64,000 nt of DNA from Prescottella agglutinans (GTDB taxonomy: Bacteria; Actinomycetota; Actinomycetes; Mycobacteriales; Mycobacteriaceae), in the NCBI RefSeq assembly GCF_004011865.1, contig NZ_RKLP01000001.1:784313-848312 (forward strand). Reading direction: 5' to 3'. Each line of letters starts with the position of its first letter. Position 1 is the first letter of the stretch. Below the pieces are notes generated by a model. That model had not been told where the DNA came from. It saw only the letters and a program-made list of their open reading frames with translations, and did not search any database. Positions 57,936 to 64,000 of the stretch are shown here, in pieces. The translations under genes and the position numbers were made by a program.

Positions 57936-58157
57936 ATGCCCTTGGTCACCATCAAGACGATGCAAGGAAAGTCACCGGAAGCGCTCACCCGGACGATGAA
58001 GGAGGTCAGTCGGGTCGTCGCCGAGAATCTCGACTACGACCCCGCACACGTCTGGGTCGTCGTCGACGAGATGGCCGACGAGCACTTCCTCGCGGGCGGC
58101 ACTACGTGGGCGGAGCTGAAGCCCACGCTGTATCCCGGAAACACCGCGCGGCAGTAG
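57936..58157 (+). CDS. 4-oxalocrotonate tautomerase-family protein
   Basis: 73 residues; after Met removal the catalytic Pro1 is exposed (MPLVTIKTMQGK). The aligned canonical 4-OT residues Arg11 and Arg39 are here Lys11 and Trp39, while the EMADEHFLAGG block is kept. It therefore probably is not a classic 4-OT and may act on another enol or on a halo/quinone compound. It is likely repressed by the divergent HxlR protein. Confidence 0.88.
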   Translation: MPLVTIKTMQGKSPEALTRTMKEVSRVVAENLDYDPAHVWVVVDEMADEHFLAGGTTWAELKPTLYPGNTARQ

Positions 58158-58161
58158 ACCG

Positions 58162-59637
58162 TCAGTTGCCGGCAGCGACCGGGGCGGCGTTGTCGTCCGG
58201 CGCGACGCCGTCGTGCGCGACGAGCGCTTCCTCGCGGCCGAGTGTCGGTCCGGGAGCGAGGAGTTCGACGATCCGCCACGGTGCGGGCGTGCCGGGCACG
58301 TCGAATCCGAGAGCCTTTGCGGCGTCGGCGTTCTTGACGCCGTAGCGGACGCCAGTGTCGGCGACGAAGAACATGCCACTCTTGCGGGAACTCCCGGATT
58401 CCAGGCCCGTCGCCTGCACGAAACCGCTGCTGCCGGGACGCACGTAGACGGCGTCGGCGTTGTCGCCGGGTCCGTCCGCCTGCGCGAGTCGGACCGTGCG
58501 CGCGTCGTCGGGGATGGGGAGCGCGCGACCGGCCGAAACGGCCAGCGTGGCGTCCACCCGACCGGAGTCGTCGCCCGCCACGGATCCCCGCGGGGTCCAG
58601 GTGAGGCAACTGACGGGTGCGTCGGCGTCGTCGACGAGTCTCGGCGGGGCGCTAGGGAACGTCGCGACGTCGAGCCCGTTCGAGGTGGGCGCCTTCGCGA
58701 GGGCGTCCGGCGCGACGGTGGGCACCTCCGACTGTCCCTGGGAGTCCGAGAAGTGGACGAGGACCGCGGTCGCCTCGCTGACCTCCTGGACGCCGTCCCG
58801 CAGCACCACGTAGTAGCGGGCGTCGTCTCCTCGCTTGACCTTGACGACGGAACCCACTGTCCGTCCGGCGATCTCGTAGTCCGGAGCGGACCCGGCGCCG
58901 TCGATGTCGGGTGCCGCGATCGGCAGCGTCTCCGGGATCGCGTTGAGCATGCCTCGGCTGATCGGACGCGGCTGTGCCCCTTCGAGACCCAGCGCGCGGG
59001 TCACCGCCTGGTCCTCGAGATCGATGGGGGCGCGGTGGCCGTCGTACACCAGGAACGTCGCATCCGACTGCGACACCAGCAGCGCGTGTCCCGAATCGAG
59101 TTGTCCGACGCGGTCACTCCACGCGGGTTCCCCGACGACGACGGTCGTCGCGACCGAGCGACGTCCGTCCGGCGAGACCGTGTCGCACACCGACCACGAC
59201 TGCCCTTCGTGGTTGCCGCCCGCCGGGAGGGCCGACGGTGCGCCGGGGATGCCGACGAGTGCGCCGCGCGGCCTGGTGTCGATCTCGGATTCCTTGATCA
59301 TCACCGGCTTCGCGGCCTCCCCGACGACGAGCCGCGCCGAGGCGAGGTTCAGGACCGGGTGCAAGGTGCCGTCCATGACGACAAACATTGCGCCCGAGTC
59401 CTTTCCGACGACGATCGACGCATTACCGATCTTGTCCTGGGGCCGGATGAAGGCGAGGGCCGCACATGCCGCCAACCCGATGCACGCCACGACCACCCCC
59501 ACCGCGAGGGCCCGCGATTGCGCCCGCATCGGGTCGTGCAGCATCCGCACGTCGCGCCGCACGAGCGCATGCTCCATCCGTCGAACCAGGAATCGATACC
59601 CGCTGACCTGCCATCGCGTAGTCGGCTGTGCCGCCAT
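58162..59637 (-). CDS. eccB: ESX-4 component EccB
   Basis: 491 residues. Typical EccB start TTRWQVSGYRFLVRRMEHALVRRD, then a membrane helix at about 45-65. The extracytoplasmic part holds the repeat domains with Cys pairs (WSVCDTV near the middle, VSCLTWTP later). EccB forms the periplasmic ring of the ESX pore and may have ATPase activity. It is convergent with the tautomerase gene and diverges from eccE. Confidence 0.95.
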   Translation of the reverse strand: MAAQPTTRWQVSGYRFLVRRMEHALVRRDVRMLHDPMRAQSRALAVGVVVACIGLAACAALAFIRPQDKIGNASIVVGKDSGAMFVVMDGTLHPVLNLASARLVVGEAAKPVMIKESEIDTRPRGALVGIPGAPSALPAGGNHEGQSWSVCDTVSPDGRRSVATTVVVGEPAWSDRVGQLDSGHALLVSQSDATFLVYDGHRAPIDLEDQAVTRALGLEGAQPRPISRGMLNAIPETLPIAAPDIDGAGSAPDYEIAGRTVGSVVKVKRGDDARYYVVLRDGVQEVSEATAVLVHFSDSQGQSEVPTVAPDALAKAPTSNGLDVATFPSAPPRLVDDADAPVSCLTWTPRGSVAGDDSGRVDATLAVSAGRALPIPDDARTVRLAQADGPGDNADAVYVRPGSSGFVQATGLESGSSRKSGMFFVADTGVRYGVKNADAAKALGFDVPGTPAPWRIVELLAPGPTLGREEALVAHDGVAPDDNAAPVAAGN

Positions 59638-59744
59638 GTTCCCTCCCCCATCAGGCGCACGCTACGGACCCACACAGTACAGTTCGCCTGCAAGCACACT
59701 TCGGCGGGCGATGGTCCGTCTGGTTCAGGTATCGGGGAGGAACC

Positions 59745-61388
59745 GTGGACCAATTCCGGGCCGGACGCCGTCCGCACACGGCTGCAGTCACAGTGACGAC
59801 GGTTGTCGTCGCGCAGCTTCTCGCGGTCGCGATCTGTCTACTCGGCCTGTGGGCGGGTCTGCCACCGTGGGCCGCGGCGCTGGTCGCGGCGATCCCCTGC
59901 GCCGCACTGTTCGTCCGCATCGGCGGCCGACTGCCCCTGGCGTGGGCCGAGGCGGCGTGGCACTTCGTCCGTGGCCGCCGCCCCGACATCGGTCACGGAA
60001 AGGACTTCCACTCGCCCGGCGAGACGGTCGGGCTGCACTGGGTCGACGGGCAGGTCCTGGCGGTGGTCGAGTTGCTGCCGCCGCCGCGGAGCTGGACGCG
60101 GATGACCCGCGAGACCTGCGAATCGCCCGAGCAGCTGCCGCTGGCGGCGCTCGCCGGGTGCCTCGAACAGAACGACGTCTCCCTCAGCGGCATCGACGTC
60201 GTCAGCCACGGCAGCCGCGCGGTCGCGGGCACCCCGGCCGCCGACGTGTACGACGCCCTCGTCGGCCCGCTGCCGGCGGCCGCGCAGCGAATCGTGTGGG
60301 TGGTCCTGCGGTTCGACGCGTCGACCAACGCGGCATCCGTCGCCCGTCGCGGCGGCGGCGTGGACGGCGCCTCGCGGACGCTCGCCGTGGCCGCCCGCCG
60401 GGTGATCCGCGCGCTCGCCGACGCCGGATACCGATCGAGAAGCCTGTCGGCCGCCGAGATCGATTCGGCCTGCGCCCGGATCTGCCGAGGGGTGCACCCG
60501 AACGCGATGGGGCAGGAATGGGACCACGTGCCGCTCGCCGGGGTACGGAACGTCGGGAACGCGGTCGCTCCTCACCGACTCACGCAGGAACTGCTGACGG
60601 GCGTGTGGTCCGCGCCGAGCCTGGGCACGACAGTGGCGCTGCGGCTGCGCCCGGCACCGAACCCGGGCACCGTGCAGGTCGGCGCGGCCTTCCGCCGAAC
60701 GGTCCGCGCGGAGCCGGAACGGCTGGAGCTGCCCGGGCTGGTCTCCACGCAGGGGCGGCACCGGGACGCGCTGTTGGCGCACCTGCCCGCGTCGTCACCT
60801 GATCTCGACGATCTGACGCCGATGAGTGCGGTCACGCCCGAGCAGCTGGACGCGTTGCGACTGCCGGTGGCCGGGTGCGGTCAGCTCGTCGGGTCGGACG
60901 CCCACGGTCACGCGGTGACAGCACGCATCACCGGGCCCGGAGTCACGAACGTCTATGTGGCGGGCGAGCTCTACCTGGCGCAGCAGCTCGTCTTCCGGGC
61001 GGTGGCGACGGGCGCGCGCGTCCTCGTCCGCACCGACCGCCCGCACGCCTGGCGGATGCTGGTGGAGTCCGTCGCGACGCCGATGCGGCTGCGCACGGCA
61101 CACGAATCCTCGAGGTCGGAAACGGGATTCGACACGATCGTCGTCGACGGCGTCCCCGTTCCGCCGGCGCGGGCCGGGGTGACCACCGTCCACGTCCACT
61201 CCGATCCCCGGATGTGGCCGCCGACCGCACCGGACGTCGCGATCGTGCAGCCGGGCGCGTCCGGCGATCGGGTGGTGCTCACCGTCGGTGATCAGCGCGT
61301 CGACCTCGCCCTGGTGACGATCACGTCCGAGACCGCGTTCGTCGGGCGGCCGGTCGGCCCGCCCGCGGGGCTCGCCGCGGTGCGCTGA
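59745..61388 (+). CDS. eccE: ESX-4 component EccE
   Basis: 547 residues from GTG with GGGGAGG ahead of it. Two N-terminal membrane helices (about 13-35 and 42-60) are followed by a cytosolic domain that begins with the GLHWVDGQVLAVVELLPP strand pattern of EccE proteins. EccE sits at the edge of the ESX membrane complex. M. tuberculosis ESX-4 lacks an EccE gene, so its presence here marks a complete five-component system. Confidence 0.88.
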   Translation: MDQFRAGRRPHTAAVTVTTVVVAQLLAVAICLLGLWAGLPPWAAALVAAIPCAALFVRIGGRLPLAWAEAAWHFVRGRRPDIGHGKDFHSPGETVGLHWVDGQVLAVVELLPPPRSWTRMTRETCESPEQLPLAALAGCLEQNDVSLSGIDVVSHGSRAVAGTPAADVYDALVGPLPAAAQRIVWVVLRFDASTNAASVARRGGGVDGASRTLAVAARRVIRALADAGYRSRSLSAAEIDSACARICRGVHPNAMGQEWDHVPLAGVRNVGNAVAPHRLTQELLTGVWSAPSLGTTVALRLRPAPNPGTVQVGAAFRRTVRAEPERLELPGLVSTQGRHRDALLAHLPASSPDLDDLTPMSAVTPEQLDALRLPVAGCGQLVGSDAHGHAVTARITGPGVTNVYVAGELYLAQQLVFRAVATGARVLVRTDRPHAWRMLVESVATPMRLRTAHESSRSETGFDTIVVDGVPVPPARAGVTTVHVHSDPRMWPPTAPDVAIVQPGASGDRVVLTVGDQRVDLALVTITSETAFVGRPVGPPAGLAAVR

Positions 61389-61393
61389 CCGCG

Positions 61394-61948
61394 TCAGCCC
61401 GGATACGGACTGTGGTCGCGCTGGGTCCGGAGCGCGTCCGCCCACCAGGCCAACTGCGTGAGCATCCGGCGGGCTGCATCGTTCGCGGGACCGTCGTCCG
61501 GATCGAAATGCTTGCGGGCTTGGTGGAAACTGACCGCCTCGCGGATCGAGACCATGTGCAGCTCCGCCACCACCTGGCGCAACTGCTCGACCGCGCGCAG
61601 CCCTCCCGACATCCCGCCGTAGGCGACGAAACCGATCGGCTTGGCGCGCCACTCGTACTTGACGGTGTCGAGCGCCGTCTTGAGGGCTGCCGGGTAACCG
61701 TGGTTGTACTCGCTGGTGACGACGACGAACGCGTCCGCGTTCCCGATGCGTTCGGCGAAGGCCTCCACCTCGTCGGAATGCGAGAGATCCTGTGGCAGTG
61801 ACGTATCGGCGAGGTCGAGAACGCCGACGTCGAACTCGTCGCGGGCGCCGGCCCGCTCGAGGAACCAGTCGACGACCACGGGCGCGAACCGCTTGACACG
61901 GACGCTGCCGACGATCACCTCGAGTCGCAGGGGTCGATCCAGCTCCAT
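61394..61948 (-). CDS. NADPH-dependent FMN reductase-family protein
   Basis: 184 residues of the flavodoxin-like FMN_red family. It shows the phosphate-binding VIVGSVRVKRFAP loop, EYNHGYPAALKTALD and the YGGMSGGLRAVEQLR segment. ATG at 61948 has AGGGAG 7-8 bases upstream. It may reduce FMN or quinones. No partner monooxygenase is next to it. Confidence 0.88.
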   Translation of the reverse strand: MELDRPLRLEVIVGSVRVKRFAPVVVDWFLERAGARDEFDVGVLDLADTSLPQDLSHSDEVEAFAERIGNADAFVVVTSEYNHGYPAALKTALDTVKYEWRAKPIGFVAYGGMSGGLRAVEQLRQVVAELHMVSIREAVSFHQARKHFDPDDGPANDAARRMLTQLAWWADALRTQRDHSPYPG

Positions 61949-61987
61949 CGGCACGCTCCCTTCCCGGTCCGATCGTAGAGCGCCGGA

Positions 61988-62557
61988 TCAGAGCCCGCGG
62001 GTCAGCAGGATCGCCAGCTCCTGGTACGCCTCGGCATCGTCGAGCCCGATCGTGGCCGCCACCTGCCGTTGCTGGATCCGGACCATCGCCGCGGCCGCGA
62101 CGTCGCCGACGAACGCCGCGTGCGCGTCCCGCAGCTCTCCCGCCGCCACCCCTTCGGTGATGAGCTCCTGGACCCGACGAGACGCGAACCGGGTGTTGCG
62201 CTCGTACACCTCGCGTGCCGCCGAATCGGCGGACAGGTCCTCCATGAACTGCGCCGAAGCCGGCCGCAACTGCTCGCCCACCGCTTCGAGATACATCCGG
62301 ATGCGTTCGCGGGCGCCCACCGCACCGGCCAGGCTCGCCTCGACCTTCTCGGTCGCCCCGCGGAAGAAGTGCACCGTGGCCGCGCGGACCAGCTGCTCCT
62401 TGCTGTCCGCGAGGCGATACAGCGTGGACTTGGAGCAGTGCAGGCGGGCGGCCAGGTCGTCCAGGGTGAGATGCGCGAATCCCTCGTCGAGGATCAGGGC
62501 CACGAGCGCGTCGAACAGCGCGATGCGCCTGGCCGTCATCTTCACCGGGGTTGCCAT
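61988..62557 (-). CDS. TetR-family transcriptional regulator
   Basis: 189 residues. N-terminal TetR helix-turn-helix (ALILDEGFAHLTLDDLAARLHCSKSTLYRLADSKE region, about 17-52), then a helical ligand domain. It diverges from the acyl-CoA dehydrogenase gene across a 71-base gap with palindromes, so it most likely represses that gene and itself. Inducer unknown; an acyl-CoA is common for such pairs. Confidence 0.92.
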   Translation of the reverse strand: MATPVKMTARRIALFDALVALILDEGFAHLTLDDLAARLHCSKSTLYRLADSKEQLVRAATVHFFRGATEKVEASLAGAVGARERIRMYLEAVGEQLRPASAQFMEDLSADSAAREVYERNTRFASRRVQELITEGVAAGELRDAHAAFVGDVAAAAMVRIQQRQVAATIGLDDAEAYQELAILLTRGL

Positions 62558-62563
62558 ACGCAC

Positions 62564-62600
62564 TACAGTACTGCAGTATCGTTCTCAGTACTACTTTTCG
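62564..62600. promoter_or_regulatory. Candidate TetR operator between the regulator and acyl-CoA dehydrogenase genes
   Basis: The AT-rich gap holds the perfect 10-base palindrome TACTGCAGTA (62569-62578), flanked by repeats of the word CAGTACT (62566-62572 and 62586-62592). Such spaced CAGTACT-like half sites are what a TetR dimer pair could bind. Confidence 0.6.
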
Positions 62601-62628
62601 AATCTCGTCAATCCGCGAGGAGACCGCC

Positions 62629-63771
62629 GTGCCCGTCGAACGCCTGCTGCCCACCCAGGAAGCCCACGACCTCATCGACCTCACCCGCGACGTCGCGGAC
62701 AAGGTGCTGGCACCGATCGTCGACGAGTGCGAGAAGACCGAGACGTTCCCGGACGGCGTCTTCCCCGCCCTCGGACGCGCCGGCCTGCTGAGCCTGCCGT
62801 ACCCGGAGGAGTTCGGCGGCGGCGACCAGCCCTACGAGGTGTACCTGCAGGTCCTCGAGGAGATCGCGGCGCGCTGGGCGGCCGTCGCCGTCGCCACCAG
62901 CGTGCACAGCCTGTCCTGCTTCGCGCTCGCCACCCACGGCACCGACGAGCAGAAGGCGAAGTGGCTGCCCGACATGCTCGGCGGCGAGACCATCGGCGCG
63001 TACAGCCTGTCCGAACCTCAGGCCGGTTCGGACGCCGCCGCGCTGATGTGCCGGGCCGCCGAGGTGGACGGCGGATTCCGGATCAACGGCAGCAAGGCGT
63101 GGATCACCAACGGCGGCCGCGCCGACTTCTACACCCTCTTCGCCCGCACCAGCGACGAAGGCGCCCGCGGCATCTCGTGCTTCCTGGTACCCAAGGACAC
63201 CGACGGACTCAGCTTCGGCAAGCCCGAGGAGAAGATGGGTCTGCGCGCCGTCCCGACCACGTCCGCGCACTACGACGACGCGTTCGTCCCCGCCGAACGA
63301 CTCATCGGCAAGACCGGGCAGGGCCTGCCCATCGCATTCAGCGCCCTCGACTCCGGACGCCTCGGCATCGCCGCCGTCGCCGTCGGCCTGGCACAGGGCG
63401 CACTCGACGACGCCGTCGCCTATGCCAAGGAGCGCAAGGCATTCGGCAAGCGCATCATCGACCACCAGGGTCTCGGCTTCGTCCTCGCCGACATGGCCGC
63501 GGCCGTCGACTCCGCCCGCGCCACCTACATCGACGCCGCCCGCCGCCGCGACGCCGGACTCCCCTACTCGCGCAACGCCTCCGTCGCGAAGCTCGTCGCG
63601 ACCGACGCCGCCATGAAGGTCACCACCGACGCGGTGCAGGTGTTCGGCGGCTACGGCTACACGCAGGACTTCCCCGTCGAGCGGTACATGCGCGAAGCCA
63701 AGATCACCCAGATCTTCGAGGGCACCAACCAGATTCAGCGCCTGGTGATCGCCCGCTCGCTGGCCGGCTAG
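62629..63771 (+). CDS. Acyl-CoA dehydrogenase
   Basis: 380 residues from GTG with GAGGAG upstream. The FAD signatures AYSLSEPQAGSDAAAL and AWITNGGRADFY, the KERKAFGKRI helix, and the C-terminal QVFGGYGYTQDFPVERYMREAK, then catalytic Glu in QIFEGTNQIQ, are all in order. It oxidises acyl-CoA to 2-enoyl-CoA, passing electrons to ETF. Chain length or branched-chain preference cannot be told. Confidence 0.94.
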   Translation: MPVERLLPTQEAHDLIDLTRDVADKVLAPIVDECEKTETFPDGVFPALGRAGLLSLPYPEEFGGGDQPYEVYLQVLEEIAARWAAVAVATSVHSLSCFALATHGTDEQKAKWLPDMLGGETIGAYSLSEPQAGSDAAALMCRAAEVDGGFRINGSKAWITNGGRADFYTLFARTSDEGARGISCFLVPKDTDGLSFGKPEEKMGLRAVPTTSAHYDDAFVPAERLIGKTGQGLPIAFSALDSGRLGIAAVAVGLAQGALDDAVAYAKERKAFGKRIIDHQGLGFVLADMAAAVDSARATYIDAARRRDAGLPYSRNASVAKLVATDAAMKVTTDAVQVFGGYGYTQDFPVERYMREAKITQIFEGTNQIQRLVIARSLAG

Positions 63772-63820
63772 GTCGATTCCGCAGCGACAGATCCCGTACG
63801 GTCGGCAACTCCCGGCCAAC

Positions 63821-63856
63821 GACAGGCCCCCACACCAGTGAGTGTGGGGGCTTGTC
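63821..63856 (+). terminator. Terminator after the acyl-CoA dehydrogenase gene
   Basis: A 15-bp stem (63821-63835 with 63842-63856, one G-U type mismatch) and a 6-base loop lie 50 bases past the stop codon. Confidence 0.85.
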
Positions 63857-63920
63857 GTGATTCCGGCCCTAGTTGTACCCGGCCAGGACGTTGGTAGCGG
63901 GCGTGTCGGCTTGATGTGAA

Positions 63921-63977
63921 GAGAACCTCCGAGTGGGGTGTGGCTTGTCTAAGGCCCACATCCGCTCGGAGGTTCTC
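63921..63977. repeat. Inverted repeat at the start of an insertion sequence
   Basis: Perfect 13-base arms, GAGAACCTCCGAG at 63921-63933 and CTCGGAGGTTCTC at 63965-63977, flank a 31-base spacer directly before the transposase start. The sequence TGTGAAGAG just to the left (from about 63915) has the TGT end of IS481-type elements, so the IS left end is probably there. The exact end cannot be fixed without the right end. Confidence 0.55.
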
Positions 63978-64000
63978 GTGTCCCACCGTAATGCCCGCAC
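63978..64000 (+). mobile_element. IS481-family transposase, first codons only
   Basis: From GTG at 63978 the frame reads MSHRNAR and then runs off the window. MSHRNA is a very common start for IS481-family DDE transposases in actinobacteria. The upstream inverted repeat supports an IS element. Only 23 bases are visible, so the family is a tentative call. Confidence 0.6.

Overview
The window is about 64 kb of high-GC actinobacterial chromosome, most likely Rhodococcus or a close mycolate-containing relative. The housekeeping backbone has the same order as Mycobacterium tuberculosis Rv3417c-Rv3450c: groEL1-groES, the tsaD/rimI/tsaB/tsaE/alr/nnr block, glmS, glmM, rpsI-rplM, then the ESX-4 type VII secretion locus. 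This synteny is from memory of the M. tuberculosis gene order, not from a computed alignment. Almost all bases are coding, many genes overlap by 1-4 bases (ATGA or GTGA junctions), and no gene-free stretch exceeds 300 bases. I saw no tRNA, rRNA or CRISPR array.

Region 1 (1-1014): 5' end of groEL and all of groES on the minus strand, with a CIRCE-type HrcA operator over the promoter. Region 2 (about 1025-29600): a catabolic and accessory block that sits between groES and tsaD, genes that are neighbours in M. tuberculosis. Its left half (1025-10679) is a plus-strand operon for a Rieske ring-hydroxylating dioxygenase (alpha, ferredoxin, reductase, beta), cis-dihydrodiol dehydrogenase, meta-cleavage hydrolase, hydratase and a CoA ligase. 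Minus-strand genes nearby (12719-16413) add an MhpB-type extradiol dioxygenase, a second hydrolase, an SDR and an IclR regulator. Together these cover ring dihydroxylation, rearomatisation, ring cleavage, hydrolysis and hydration; the most likely substrate class is phenylpropionate or a similar alkyl-benzene acid. No aldolase or acetaldehyde dehydrogenase for the last steps was seen.

The right half (16589-27690) is the most unusual part: an XRE-cupin regulator, an IclR regulator, then a tightly packed eight-gene operon. It encodes an HD-domain phosphohydrolase; a 799-residue protein fusing a cytochrome P450 to a PEP-synthase-type ATP-binding domain; a 604-residue protein carrying the phosphohistidine swivel domain of a dikinase; an SDR; a [2Fe-2S] ferredoxin; a ferredoxin reductase; a second HD phosphohydrolase; and an aldehyde dehydrogenase. 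This matches the logic of the Corynebacterium glutamicum 4-cresol (cre) pathway: phosphorylate the phenol (CreHI), oxidise the alkyl side chain of the phosphate ester with a class I P450 (CreJEF), then dephosphorylate (CreD) and oxidise further (CreC, CreG). Here the oxidase and the ATP-using half of the kinase are one polypeptide, and the phosphatase is duplicated.

Region 3 (27809-31716): a secreted metallophosphoesterase, a two-TM potassium channel, and a membrane-anchored Hsp70/actin-fold protein. Region 4 (31661-41321): tsaD-rimI-tsaB-tsaE-hydrolase-alr-nnr-VOC in one overlapping minus-strand run, a cupredoxin lipoprotein, and glmS. Region 5 (41389-47989): a hydrolase, a probable pair of type VII secretion substrates, glmM, rpsI, rplM and rocD. 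Region 6 (48091-61388): a full ESX-4 system (esxT, esxU, a secretion-associated protein, eccC, eccD, mycP, eccB, eccE), interrupted by an HxlR regulator and a 4-oxalocrotonate-tautomerase-like gene. Region 7 (61394-64000): FMN reductase, TetR regulator, acyl-CoA dehydrogenase, and the first bases of an IS481-type transposase at the window edge.
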